From the NCBI GenBank assembly GCA_021161905.1, contig JAGGZT010000064.1, positions 1 through 64,000 on the forward strand: DNA of 64,000 nucleotides, in the 5' to 3' direction. Each line of letters begins with the position of its first letter. The stretch's first letter is position 1. The translations under genes were made by a program, and so were the position numbers. This document shows positions 51,804 to 60,843 of the stretch, piece by piece. The notes below the pieces were generated by a model. That model searched no databases and was not told the origin of the DNA. It saw nothing but the letters and a program-made list of their open reading frames with translations. The DNA comes from Acidobacteriota bacterium. GTDB taxonomy: Bacteria > Acidobacteriota > B3-B38 > Guanabaribacteriales > JAGGZT01.

Positions 51804-53927
51804 CTACAGGAGGCGTTCCGGGTCTACCTCGATTGAGAGGTCGGCTGGGGGGATTTTCGTCTCCCTGAGGGTGGAAAGAAGGAGACTACGGATCTCCTCT
51901 TCCTCTCCCTTTAAGATGATTTGATAGCGAAACCTCCCCCGAAGCCGGAAGAGACCTGCCCGGGCAGGACCGAGAATAACCACCTTCTTCCCTCTTTTTC
52001 CCCTCATCGTTGAAGCGAGGCGTTCCGCCTTCTTCAAGGTGTGGTCTTCTCCCTTTCCGCTTATCACAATGCTTATCAACCGGGAGAAGGGGGGGTAGCG
52101 CATAACCCTCCTCAGCGCTTTTTCCTCCTCGTAGAAGCTCTCCCAATCGAGGGAAGAGGCGGATTTCATCACATAGTGTTTCGGATGGTAGGTCTCGATG
52201 AAGACCTCCTTTGCCTGGCAAGCCCCTTTGCCTATGAGCTGAAGAGCCCTCTCCCCTGCTCGAAAATGGGGCTGATTAAGGGCGGGATCCGGGTTTAAGA
52301 AGGCGATGAGCTCCGCTCCTTCGGCAAACTCCTCTCTTAGAGCGAGCCTTGTGCCCACGGTTATCGGGGGGGGCGACAGATTCTTCATCTCCTCCCATAC
52401 TCGTTCGATATCCTCGGGTTTTTTCACCACATCGGTATCTACCCTTATTATATTCCTCCCGCTAAAGAGTTTTTCTACTTCTCCCATCAGCTTCTCCGTT
52501 CCTTCGCCGAGGTAGTGGATGAACCTTTCCCCGCATTCAGGGCAGACCTTCAAGGGGGCTTTTTCCTCTCCACAGTAATGACAGCGGAGGACGCCATCTT
52601 TTTTATGATAAGTTAGGCTCACACTGCAGTTAGGGCAACGGGGAATGAAACCGCAGGCACGGCACATAAGGAAAGAGGCATACCCTTTTCGATCGAGGAT
52701 GAGGATTATCTTTCCCGGGCACTCCTTCATCCTCGCGATAAGCGGTTCTGAAAGGATCTTTCTTCCCCTCTTTTTGAACTCGGAAGTCATATCGATGAGT
52801 TCGATCCGGGGAGGTGTTTCCCCCTCCAGTTTTAGAAGGGTGAACTCCCCCTTTTCTGCTCGGAAGTAGGATTCGAAAGAGGGAAAGAAGGAGCCGAGGA
52901 CGACCGGTACCCCCTCGAGCTCCCCCCGGATGAGGGCGAGTTCTCGCACATTGTAACGGGGCGTTTCCTCCCGGTAATGTGCTTGGTCCTCTTCATCATC
53001 GACGATGATCAGCCCTAAATCGGGGATGGGAGCAAATAGGGCAGTCCTTGCCCCGATTACGATCCTTCTCTTTCCGTCCTTTATTTTGAGCCATTCATCG
53101 AGATATTGTTTTGGGGTCAGTCTTACCGTGATCAAGGACACGAGCTTCCCGAACCGGGAGGAAAGAAGGGAGAAGAAAGGAAGACTTATTTCCGGAAGAA
53201 GGATGAGCACCCCCTTCCCCTGGGAGATTATATCTTCCACGAGCTCGAGGTATTTACCCCTCCGTTTCTTCTTCGTTCCTAAAAGGAGAAGAGGTTTTCT
53301 TTTCTTAAAGATGTTTTCAGCAAGAGGAGCTTTCTTCTCCTTTTTCTCTAAGGGTTTTTCTTCTTCTTGTTTTCCTGCCCTTCTTGCGGTGATGGGATAA
53401 CGACATTCAATAAGCCCTTCCCTTTTCAGTTTTGCCAGGTAGTGGTCGATAGTTTTTCCCCTGAACCTTTGCCTTAGAGTGCGGAGGGAGAGTTCCTTTT
53501 CGCCGATTATGGCGAGGATCTCTCCTTCTCGTTCCCGGATTTTTCCTGAGGAGAGCCTTCTTCTGCCCTCTTCGCTCAGCGAGTATCGAGGGGTGCTTCT
53601 TCGGGAGAGGAGCTCGGGAAGGGCAGACTTGAGATAGAGCCCCGGGGAGCCGAAGTATCTCTTTGCTCCTTCCAGGGCAAGTTCGATGAGGTGGGAGGGA
53701 AGGAGCGGCTCATCATCGAGGAGTTCCTCTATCTCCTTGAGCTCACTTTCCGGAATGCTCGATTCCTCCTTCACCCGAAGGACGAAGCCGAACTCGGGTT
53801 TTCCCGATAGGGGAGCAACCACCCGCATTCCCCGCTTTATTTTCCCCCTCAGAGCCTCGGGGATAAGGTAGTCGAAGGAACTTAGGAGAGGAAGGGGGAA
53901 GGCTACTTCAGCGATCTTATCCTTCAT
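51804..53927 (-). CDS. priA: PriA-like primosomal protein N' lacking recognisable helicase motifs
   Basis: 707 residues from the ATG at 53927 (GGGAAG eight bases upstream; 11-base overlap with udg). The N-terminal DNA-binding domain (AEVAFPLPLLSSFDYLIPE) and the winged helix are present. All eight zinc cysteines are kept (CRAC, CPNC, CHYC, CPEC), as is the C-terminal domain (GPARAGLFRLRGRFRYQIIL). The ATPase is eroded: the Walker A place GxTGSGKT reads GTKKKRRGK, DEEH reads DDEED, GSATPS reads GSFFPS, and the VAGRAGR arginine motif reads GKGACQAK. It probably recognises forks but does not unwind, like the actinobacterial PriA. Confidence 0.88.
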   Translation of the reverse strand: MKDKIAEVAFPLPLLSSFDYLIPEALRGKIKRGMRVVAPLSGKPEFGFVLRVKEESSIPESELKEIEELLDDEPLLPSHLIELALEGAKRYFGSPGLYLKSALPELLSRRSTPRYSLSEEGRRRLSSGKIREREGEILAIIGEKELSLRTLRQRFRGKTIDHYLAKLKREGLIECRYPITARRAGKQEEEKPLEKKEKKAPLAENIFKKRKPLLLLGTKKKRRGKYLELVEDIISQGKGVLILLPEISLPFFSLLSSRFGKLVSLITVRLTPKQYLDEWLKIKDGKRRIVIGARTALFAPIPDLGLIIVDDEEDQAHYREETPRYNVRELALIRGELEGVPVVLGSFFPSFESYFRAEKGEFTLLKLEGETPPRIELIDMTSEFKKRGRKILSEPLIARMKECPGKIILILDRKGYASFLMCRACGFIPRCPNCSVSLTYHKKDGVLRCHYCGEEKAPLKVCPECGERFIHYLGEGTEKLMGEVEKLFSGRNIIRVDTDVVKKPEDIERVWEEMKNLSPPPITVGTRLALREEFAEGAELIAFLNPDPALNQPHFRAGERALQLIGKGACQAKEVFIETYHPKHYVMKSASSLDWESFYEEEKALRRVMRYPPFSRLISIVISGKGEDHTLKKAERLASTMRGKRGKKVVILGPARAGLFRLRGRFRYQIILKGEEEEIRSLLLSTLRETKIPPADLSIEVDPERLL

Positions 53928-54573
53928 TGGGGAATCTTCCCTCATCGAGGAACGCTCGTACCTTTTTTACATCTTCCCAGACATCCCGCTTTCTTCCCGG
54001 GTTGCGGAGAAGAAAGCCTGGATGGAAGGTGGCGATCAAGGGGATGCCGGCGAAATACCACACCCTCCCCCTGAGTGCCGAGATGGGCGCTTCGGTCTCA
54101 AGAAGGGTGCGGGCGGCGTGAGCGCCGAGGGCAAGTATTATCTTTGGTTTGATGATCTCTATTTGCTTAAGAAGGAAGGGCTTACAAGCCTCTCTCTCCT
54201 CAGGCTTTGGGTCGCGGTTTCCCGGAGGATGGCATTTGAGCACATTGGCGATATAGACCTCCTTTCGGGATAAGTTTATGGCGGCGAGGATACGGTTTAA
54301 AAGTTTTCCCGCTTGCCCTACGAAGGGAAGTCCCTCCTTATCCTCGTTGTAGCCCGGAGCTTCGCCTATGAGCATCAGCTCTGCATCAGGGCTTCCTGCT
54401 CCGAATACGAGTTTGGTCCGCGTCTTCCACAAGGAGCAACGACGGCAGGATAAAGTCTCCTTCTCAAGCGCTAAAAGGCGCTCCTTCTTTCCCTCAACCT
54501 TCAGGAAAGAAACACCGATCTCGCGATAGAATTTTAGATGCTCCCTGAGCTGGATGATCGGATCGTCCTTCAT
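53917..54573 (-). CDS. Uracil-DNA glycosylase, family 4 (iron-sulfur type)
   Basis: 218 residues: an iron-sulfur group from CRRCSLWKTRTKLVFGAG and later cysteines near CHPPGNRDPKPEEREAC, the motif GEAPGYNEDKEGLPFVGQAG, VYIANVLKCHPP, LALGAHAARTLL and the ending FHPGFLLRNPG. It removes uracil from DNA. An ~30-residue N-terminal extension precedes the first cysteine. The ATG overlaps the coaB stop by 4 bases. Confidence 0.93.
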   Translation of the reverse strand: MKDDPIIQLREHLKFYREIGVSFLKVEGKKERLLALEKETLSCRRCSLWKTRTKLVFGAGSPDAELMLIGEAPGYNEDKEGLPFVGQAGKLLNRILAAINLSRKEVYIANVLKCHPPGNRDPKPEEREACKPFLLKQIEIIKPKIILALGAHAARTLLETEAPISALRGRVWYFAGIPLIATFHPGFLLRNPGRKRDVWEDVKKVRAFLDEGRFPNEG

Positions 54574-55130
54574 CGGTTTAACCTCTCCTCGATAATATTG
54601 ATGAGATGCCGGGCGAACTCCTCTTTTCTTATTCGGGGGAAGCGATGTATTTTCCCCTCGCGTTCAATTATCACCGGCAGGATGAAGGGAGAGGAAAAAC
54701 CGGCTTCAGAGGAAGAGACATCGTTTGCTATTATGAGGTCGAGGTTTTTCCGGGAGAGCTTTTTTCTCGCCTTCCCCACGATATCCTCTGTTTCAGCAGC
54801 GAAGCCCACGCGCAGTCTTCCTAAACCCTTTTCCCCAATCTCGGCAAGGATGTCCGGAGTGGGTATTAACTTCAGGGTTAGCTCGCCTTTCCCCTCTTTT
54901 TTGATCTTTTCCTTTGCCTTCTCCTTTGGGCGGAAATCGGCGACTGCAGCAGTCATAATGAGTACCGAATCTGGGGAAAGTGAGGATAACACCGCCTCTC
55001 TCATCTCGGTGGTGGTATTTACTGGGATAAATTTTACCCCATAAGGAGGGACGAGATGGGTGGTGCCGGCGATAAGGATGACCTTTGCTCCCCTCCTTTG
55101 TGCCTCTTCCGCCAGGGAAAAGCCCATCAA
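54570..55130 (-). CDS. coaB: CoaBC, CoaB (phosphopantothenoylcysteine synthetase) part, after a frameshift
   Basis: 186 residues beginning inside the synthetase domain (MGFSLAEEAQRRGAKVILIAG), with VLIMTAAVADFRPKEK, PTPDILAEIG, RVGFAAETED and LDLIIANDVS. The same frame runs further upstream to about 55228 and encodes TLKGIPFVITAGATKEWLD and NPSSG, the conserved opening of CoaB, so the gene is really continuous with the CoaC part. It joins cysteine to phosphopantothenate in coenzyme A synthesis. The stop overlaps the udg start. Confidence 0.92.
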   Translation of the reverse strand: MMGFSLAEEAQRRGAKVILIAGTTHLVPPYGVKFIPVNTTTEMREAVLSSLSPDSVLIMTAAVADFRPKEKAKEKIKKEGKGELTLKLIPTPDILAEIGEKGLGRLRVGFAAETEDIVGKARKKLSRKNLDLIIANDVSSSEAGFSSPFILPVIIEREGKIHRFPRIRKEEFARHLINIIEERLNR

Positions 55131-55192
55131 ACCAGAGGAGGGATTGCTGATGAAACGGACGGGATCAAGCCACTCCTTGGTGGCACCGGCGG

Positions 55193-55771
55193 TTATGACG
55201 AAGGGGATTCCCTTAAGTGTTTTTTTTTACCGAGGATGTCAAAACAAACCGAAGCGATACGCTCGGGCGAGGCGAGCCTGCCCTTCCCCTCAGCACCGCA
55301 GGCTAAATAGCCCTCTTCTGGCTCGACAAAGACTACCCCACGCTTTTTCAATCGCTCGATATTTTCCTGAACTACCGGGTGGGCGCACATCCGGTGGTTC
55401 ATCGCCGGGGCGATGATCACCGGAGCATCGGTTGAGAGAAAGAAGGTGGAGAGGAAGTCATCGGCTATTCCAGAGGCGAACTTGCCAATTATGTTTGCGG
55501 TTGCTGGAGCCACCACCAGGAGATCACAGGAATCAGCCAGCGAGGTGTGGGCGATCTCAGGTGAGGAGGGCTCGGGGAAAAGATCATCCATCACCTTGTT
55601 GCCCGAAAGCGCCTCGAATGTGAGAGGGGAAATAAATCTTTTGGCATTGGTGGTGAGTACCACCACTACCTCCTCCCCCCCCTTTACCAACTCCCTGAGG
55701 AGGTGAACCGCTTTATAGGCGGCGATGCTACCGGTTACTCCAAGGACTATCTTACCCAATAATCCCCCCAC
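55193..55771 (-). CDS. coaC: CoaBC, CoaC (phosphopantothenoylcysteine decarboxylase) part, frameshifted at an A9 tract
   Basis: 192 residues of the flavin-dependent decarboxylase: GKIVLGVTGSIAAYKAVHLL, VVVVLTTNAKRFISP, LLVVAPATANIIGKFASGIADD, PAMNHRMCAHPVVQENIERL and GYLACGAEGKGRLA. The frame leaves the family at a run of nine A (minus strand, 55220-55228) and stops 33 bases later; one more A (ten) would continue into the CoaB part. The start is GTG right after the rpoZ stop, or TTG at 55759. Confidence 0.92.
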   Translation of the reverse strand: MGGLLGKIVLGVTGSIAAYKAVHLLRELVKGGEEVVVVLTTNAKRFISPLTFEALSGNKVMDDLFPEPSSPEIAHTSLADSCDLLVVAPATANIIGKFASGIADDFLSTFFLSTDAPVIIAPAMNHRMCAHPVVQENIERLKKRGVVFVEPEEGYLACGAEGKGRLASPERIASVCFDILGKKKHLRESPSS

Positions 55772-55993
55772 CTATTCCGTTTCTTCTTCCTCTTCTTTTT
55801 TCTCCTCTTCTTTGGGGAGCACCGAGTAGGAGAATAACCCTCGGGCTACTTCCTCTTGGGCAATGGAGGTCAGCTTCTTCTTATCGGTTTCTATCTTGGG
55901 CTTTTTCCCCATTTCCAACTGTTTCAATCGCTCGTAAGCCAAGGTTACGAAAAGGTAACGATTGCTAAAGAGATCAACCTTCTTCTCGGTCAT
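55772..55993 (-). CDS. rpoZ: RNA polymerase omega subunit
   Basis: 73 residues: SNRYLFVTLAYERLKQL, then KLTSIAQEEVARGLFSYSVL, the conserved omega core, and a strongly acidic tail (KEEEKKEEEEETE). Omega helps assemble RNA polymerase and, with beta', can form a ppGpp site. Position between gmk and coaBC is a common order in many bacteria. The acidic tail is longer than in Escherichia coli. Confidence 0.9.
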   Translation of the reverse strand: MTEKKVDLFSNRYLFVTLAYERLKQLEMGKKPKIETDKKKLTSIAQEEVARGLFSYSVLPKEEEKKEEEEETE

Positions 55994-56005
55994 TTTTTCC
56001 TCACC

Positions 56006-56659
56006 TCAATTATCATCCCTTCCAGGAAAGGTAGCGGATATCTCCTTCGCCACCTGGTCCATTCTTTCTCTTCTTGCTCGCTCTGCCCTTACGATCGAGG
56101 CTAAGATCTCCCTCGCAGAAGCGAGCTCGTCATTTACTACAATATAATCATACTCCGGGTAGCAGTCAATCTCCTTCTCTGCTCGGCGGAGTCTTATCCT
56201 TATCTCCTCCTCCTTATCCCGCATTCTTGTTCTTATTCGTCTTTCGAGCTCGGAATAGGACGGGGGAAGGAGGAAGATGGTCACCGCGGAGGGGATCTTG
56301 TCCCTTACCTTCCGTGCTCCCTCAACATCTATCTCAAGAAGAACATCCTTCCCCGATGAGGTCGCCTTTTCCACTGGAGCTTTGGGGGTACCGTAGAGAT
56401 TTCCGTGAACCTCAGCCCATTCAAGGAGTTCATCCTTTTCTATCAGGGAGAGAAACTCATTCCGGGAGACGAAGTGATAGTCTACTCCTTCCTTTTCTCC
56501 TTGCTTTTTGGCTCTGGTGGTAGCTGATACGGAGAAGAAGATATCGGGGAAAAGGGCGAGAAGTTCCTTCCTTAAGGTAGTTTTACCCGTTCCTGAGGGG
56601 GCAGAAAGGACAAACACTATCCCCTCCCTCTTTCCCCCCCGGTTCCTCTTCTCAGCCAT
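56006..56659 (-). CDS. gmk: Guanylate kinase
   Basis: 217 residues: P-loop VLSAPSGTGKTTLRKELL, then FSVSATTRAKKQGEKEGVDYHFVS, LLEWAEVHGNLYGTPKAPVE, VLLEIDVEGARKVRDKIP and IFLLPPSYSELERRI. It phosphorylates GMP to GDP. It sits between remA and rpoZ and starts 2 bases after the remA stop. Confidence 0.96.
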   Translation of the reverse strand: MAEKRNRGGKREGIVFVLSAPSGTGKTTLRKELLALFPDIFFSVSATTRAKKQGEKEGVDYHFVSRNEFLSLIEKDELLEWAEVHGNLYGTPKAPVEKATSSGKDVLLEIDVEGARKVRDKIPSAVTIFLLPPSYSELERRIRTRMRDKEEEIRIRLRRAEKEIDCYPEYDYIVVNDELASAREILASIVRAERARRERMDQVAKEISATFPGRDDN

Positions 56660-56661
56660 AC

Positions 56662-56904
56662 TTATTTCTTCTCTTCCTGTAGCCGGGCTACCACTGTATT
56701 TATATGCACCGAGGAGAGAACTATGTGGTTGCTATCGGTTACGATCACCGAACGGGTCTTCTTTCCCCCGGTGGCATCAATGAGCCTACCTTCCCGGCGT
56801 GCTTCTTCCCGCATCCTTTTTATAGGGGCAGAGTGGGGTGCGACCACCGCTATCACCCTCTCTGCCGTTACTGCGTTCCCAAAGCCTATATTTACCAGCC
56901 TCAT
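56662..56904 (-). CDS. remA: RemA-like DNA-binding regulator (DUF370)
   Basis: 80 residues, LVNIGFGNAVTAERVIAVV at the start, APHSAPIKRMREEARREG, then LIDATGGKKTRSVIVTDSN and HIVLSSVHINTVVARL. This is the RemA/DUF370 family; in Bacillus subtilis RemA binds DNA and activates matrix genes. In other phyla it is usually found next to gmk, as here, with unknown targets. Confidence 0.92.
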   Translation of the reverse strand: MRLVNIGFGNAVTAERVIAVVAPHSAPIKRMREEARREGRLIDATGGKKTRSVIVTDSNHIVLSSVHINTVVARLQEEKK

Positions 56905-56933
56905 TTTTGCTTAACCCCTGTTTTATATTAGGG

Positions 56934-57815
56934 TTATTCTATATTTTGGGCTTGCTCCCTTATCTTTTCAATCTCCGATTTTATGGATAATACACCCTTG
57001 GTGAAGTCAAGCTTTTTTACTTTAGAACCCAAGGTATTGGTTTCCCGGTTCAGCTCTTGGATGAGGAAGTCAAGCTTTCTGCCCACCGGCTCAGTTGCCG
57101 AGAGGAGCCGCCTCATCTCAGCAAGGTGGGCTTTTAACCGGGTTAATTCCTCGGTTATATCGAAGCGATCGGTGTAATAAACCGCTTCCTCAAACAGCCG
57201 TTTCTCATCGAGGGAGACCTCTGGGGCAAGGGCGGAGAGCCTCTCTTTAAGCCTTTGATAGAGCTCCTCCTGTATTTTGGGCGCCCCTTCCTCTATTCCC
57301 CTTACCTCTTCCTCTATCTTGGTGATGGAGGTCGCAATGGCTTGAGAGAGCGCTTCTCCCTCGCGTACCCGCGCCTCTTCCAACAGGGAGAGAGCAGAGG
57401 AAAGGGTTTCCTCGACCGCTTTTTTCAATTCGTCGCTATCTTCAAGCTTTTTGGGCTTCAGCTCTATCAAGCCGGGCAGACGGAGGATGGTGTTTATATC
57501 CACCTTCCCGGAGAGCTTCGCTTCTTTCTTCAGCTTTTTGAGGGAATCCGCAACCTCGCGCACTGCCTCCTCGTTTACCTCCAGGGTGAGGACCTTGCCC
57601 GAGATAGGCTTTAAGGAAACGAAGATATCGATCCTCCCCCGGGATATCCGTTTCTTGACCTCTCCTCGAATGAGTTCTTCGTAGGAGGAGAGCTCCTGAG
57701 GAAGTTTGAGCGATATATCGAGGAACCGGTGATTTAAGGATCGTAGTTCCACCCGGAGGGAGAATCCCGCTACCTCCTTTTCCGCCTCACCGTATCCAGT
57801 CATACTCCTTATCAT
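56934..57815 (-). CDS. yicC: YicC-family endoribonuclease-like protein
   Basis: 293 residues: IRSMTGYGEAEKEVAGFSLR at the start, LRSLNHRFLDISLKLPQEL, a middle coiled coil and the ending GRKLDFLIQELNRETNTLGSK (DUF1732). The family has been tied to RNA turnover of small RNAs and to stress survival. It lies between msbA and remA, a common partner of gmk. Confidence 0.92.
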   Translation of the reverse strand: MIRSMTGYGEAEKEVAGFSLRVELRSLNHRFLDISLKLPQELSSYEELIRGEVKKRISRGRIDIFVSLKPISGKVLTLEVNEEAVREVADSLKKLKKEAKLSGKVDINTILRLPGLIELKPKKLEDSDELKKAVEETLSSALSLLEEARVREGEALSQAIATSITKIEEEVRGIEEGAPKIQEELYQRLKERLSALAPEVSLDEKRLFEEAVYYTDRFDITEELTRLKAHLAEMRRLLSATEPVGRKLDFLIQELNRETNTLGSKVKKLDFTKGVLSIKSEIEKIREQAQNIE

Positions 57816-57817
57816 CT

Positions 57818-59665
57818 TTATTCCTCACCCTTAAACGAAGGAATCTCCCCTTCCATTAGATGAAACTGAAGGTTATAAAGTTGGGTATAGATACCGTTTG
57901 CCCGGTAGAGCTCCTCATGGGTTCCTTCCTCAACGATCTTTCCCTTATCGAGCACCACGATCTTATCCGCCCGTCTCACCGTGGATAGACGATGGGCAAT
58001 AACTACCACCGTTCTCCCCTGCATCAGATTGGCAAGCGCCCGTTGGACTATCATCTCTGAGGTGGAGTCAAGAGCCGAGGTCGCTTCGTCGAGGATGAGT
58101 ATCGGTGGGTCTTTTAGTATCGCCCTGGCAATCGCTATCCTCTGTCTCTCGCCGCCGGAGAGCCGTTCCCCCTTTTCCCCGATTACGGTATCGTATCCCT
58201 TTGGAAGTCGGCTGATGAAGCTATGGGCATAGGCGGCTTTGGCAGCGGCAATGATCTCTTCGAGACTGGCGTCCTTCCTGCCGTAGGCGATGTTGTTTTT
58301 CACCGTATCGTTGAAGAGGATGTTCTCCTGGGTTACTATCCCGATCTGAGACCGGAGGGAGCGAAGGCTATACTCCCTGATGTCCTTTCCTCCAATGGTG
58401 ATGCTACCCGAGGTGACATCGTAGAACCGAGGGATGAGGTTTACCAAGGTGCTTTTCCCTGCTCCACTCACTCCAACGATGGCGGTGATCTCGCCTGGAT
58501 TTATCACCAAGCTTAGCTCATCAAGAACCTTTTCCGAATCGTAGGAGAAGGTGACCTTTTTGAACTCGATCTTCTTCCCCCAGGCGTCAAGCTCAAGTGG
58601 GTTTTCCCTTTCCACTATCTCGGAGGTAGTGTCGAGGATGGAGAAAACCCGATTAGCAGCTGCTGCTGCCTGTTGGAATGAGTTGCTCACCCGGGTAAGC
58701 TTCTTGATCGGGGTATAGAGCCCATAAAGAGCTGCCAGGAAGGTACAGAATATCCCAGTGGTCATTACACCCCGGGAGATCTCAAGCCCCCCGTACCACA
58801 CCATAAAGGCAATGGCGATGGAGCCGATGAACTCGATGAGTGGAGGCGAGTATGCGTTCACCTTTAGCATCTTCATATTGGTTTTAAGGAGTCGTTCATT
58901 CGCCTGAGAGAACCTCTCCCGCTCGTACTCCTCCATCCCGAACGCCTTTACGATCCTGTTGCCGGTTATCGTCTCATGGAGGAGGGTGGTTAGATCCCCC
59001 ATCTGCTCCTGGCTCTTGGCGCTCATTCGCCTTAGTCTTTCTCCCAGCTTGAAGATGGGATAAGCAATCAGGGGGACGGCGATTAGGGATATAACGGTGA
59101 GTCGCCAGCTGAGGTAGAAGAGATATAAGACCAAGCCAATTAGGGTGAGTCCTTCTCGGATCAAATCCCCCAGTTTCTCCGCCACCACCGATTGGATCCG
59201 CTCCACATCGCTTATTACCCGGGAGATGAGGACCCCGGTGGGGAAGCGGTCGAAGAAGCGAAGCGATTGATATTGGAAATGGGTATATAATTCGTTTCTT
59301 AATTCCTTGACTACACTTTGCCCCACATAGCCCATAAAATACTGAGAGAAGTAGGAGAATAATCCCTTAACCGCGAAGAGGAAGATGATGATTATCGGCA
59401 CCTCGATGAATATCGTCCTTCGGTCTATCCCCTTTATGCCGATGGCAGAGAGAGCTCGGTTTAAAAGAGAAAGGGCATTTTCCTTCACCACCGGCGGGGC
59501 AGCGGTGACCGCCTTTGGGGGAACGAGCACCTGGTCAAAGATGGGCATAACCAAGGAGGTAAAAGCAACCACCGTCTGGGCGACGAGAGCCATACTTAAA
59601 AGGGCAAAGAGAAACTGCCATTTATAGGGTAAAACATAGCGGAGTAGTCTTATTACCGGCTTCAT
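57818..59665 (-). CDS. msbA: Lipid A export ABC transporter MsbA-like, permease and ATPase
   Basis: 615 residues: six membrane segments in the first ~340 residues, then the ATPase with Walker A VGVSGAGKSTLVNLIPRFYD, signature LSGGERQRIAIARAIL, Walker B ILILDEATSALD and HRLSTVRRADKI. Next to lpxB it is most simply the lipid A flippase of the inner membrane; a generic multidrug-type exporter is the alternative. It overlaps lpxB by 4 bases. Confidence 0.88.
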   Translation of the reverse strand: MKPVIRLLRYVLPYKWQFLFALLSMALVAQTVVAFTSLVMPIFDQVLVPPKAVTAAPPVVKENALSLLNRALSAIGIKGIDRRTIFIEVPIIIIFLFAVKGLFSYFSQYFMGYVGQSVVKELRNELYTHFQYQSLRFFDRFPTGVLISRVISDVERIQSVVAEKLGDLIREGLTLIGLVLYLFYLSWRLTVISLIAVPLIAYPIFKLGERLRRMSAKSQEQMGDLTTLLHETITGNRIVKAFGMEEYERERFSQANERLLKTNMKMLKVNAYSPPLIEFIGSIAIAFMVWYGGLEISRGVMTTGIFCTFLAALYGLYTPIKKLTRVSNSFQQAAAAANRVFSILDTTSEIVERENPLELDAWGKKIEFKKVTFSYDSEKVLDELSLVINPGEITAIVGVSGAGKSTLVNLIPRFYDVTSGSITIGGKDIREYSLRSLRSQIGIVTQENILFNDTVKNNIAYGRKDASLEEIIAAAKAAYAHSFISRLPKGYDTVIGEKGERLSGGERQRIAIARAILKDPPILILDEATSALDSTSEMIVQRALANLMQGRTVVVIAHRLSTVRRADKIVVLDKGKIVEEGTHEELYRANGIYTQLYNLQFHLMEGEIPSFKGEE

Positions 59666-60804
59666 AGGAGCGATATTACCTCCTCTGCTGCCCGGGAGAA
59701 AGCCCCAGGGCGATGAAGTTCCCTTCTTATTTTGGCAAAGGTAGATTTCATCTCTTTTATCTGCTTTTCGTCTTCAAGGAGCTGGAGGGCAGAAAAAGCG
59801 ATCCTCTTCCCTTCTGCCTCCTTTTGGATCAACTCCGGCACCACCCTCCTTCCGGCGAGGATATTGGGTAAGGAGATGAAGGGGGTTCTAACCAATGCTC
59901 GGGCAAGGAGATAGTTCAACGGTGCCAGCCGGTAAACTACTATCATTGGGGTGCCCAGCAGAGCGGCTTCTAAGGTGGCGGTTCCCGAGGCGATGAGGAG
60001 TAGCTTGGAGTAGCTCATCAAGCTGTAGGTCTTGGTTGTTATCGCGATTTCCCTGTCCTTCGCTATTCTTTTTATCAACCCCTCACTTACTCCCGGTGCT
60101 TTAGATATAAGGAGGCGGATGTTCCTTCTACTTTTTTTTATGATCTCTGCCCCTTCGATAAGTGGGGGAAGGATCAGCTCCACCTCTTTCCTCCTGCTTC
60201 CGGGAAGGAGCCCGATTATTTCCTCATTCTCTTTTAGGTTGTGCTTCCTCAAAAATTCCTCCCGGGATAGCTCTGGTTTCACCATTTCCGCTAAGGGGTG
60301 ACCCACGAACCTCGCAGGCACCCCTTCCTTCCTGTAGAGCTCCTCCTCGAAAGGAAAGAGGACGAGCATCCGCGCAAGAGACCGCTTCAGTTTCCTTATC
60401 CGCGATCTCCTCCATGCCCACACCTGGGGACTTACAAAGTATACTACTTTTATCCCCTTTTTTTTCAACTTTTTTGCCAACCTGATGTTGAAGCCGGGAA
60501 GGTCGATGAGCACCGCAAGGCAGGGGGTTCGCTCGGTCGCGCTTGCTACCAGACTTTCGAAGATCCCTCTTATTTTGCCGAGGTGGCGGATGACATCGAT
60601 GAAGCCGATCTGAGAGAGGGGAGAGATATCCTCTACCACTGGCTCAAGTCCTGCCCTCTTCATCCCCTTCCCTCCAATGCCGAAGAAGGAGAGCCGAGGG
60701 TTCTTTTTTTTGAGCGCCTCTATCAAACCGGCGCCGTAGAAATCGCCGGAAGCCTCCCCCGCCGAGAGGAGGATGTCCTCTTCATCTCTTTTGTCGTTCT
60801 TCAT
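59662..60804 (-). CDS. lpxB: Lipid-A-disaccharide synthase
   Basis: 380 residues from the ATG at 60804. The GT19 hallmarks are LLSAGEASGDFYGAGLIEALK, FFGIGGKGMKRAGLEP, LIDLPGFNIRLAKKLK, VVYFVSPQVWAWRRSRIRKL, PARFVGHPLAEMVKPEL and LLPGSRRKEVELILPPL, then ASGTATLEAALLGTPMIVVY. It joins UDP-diacylglucosamine and lipid X. It is the first gene of a long string that runs to dnaE. Confidence 0.96.
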   Translation of the reverse strand: MKNDKRDEEDILLSAGEASGDFYGAGLIEALKKKNPRLSFFGIGGKGMKRAGLEPVVEDISPLSQIGFIDVIRHLGKIRGIFESLVASATERTPCLAVLIDLPGFNIRLAKKLKKKGIKVVYFVSPQVWAWRRSRIRKLKRSLARMLVLFPFEEELYRKEGVPARFVGHPLAEMVKPELSREEFLRKHNLKENEEIIGLLPGSRRKEVELILPPLIEGAEIIKKSRRNIRLLISKAPGVSEGLIKRIAKDREIAITTKTYSLMSYSKLLLIASGTATLEAALLGTPMIVVYRLAPLNYLLARALVRTPFISLPNILAGRRVVPELIQKEAEGKRIAFSALQLLEDEKQIKEMKSTFAKIRRELHRPGAFSRAAEEVISLL

Positions 60805-60843
60805 CACTTCCTAATGGGACGATTATCTTTCTACTAACTTATT

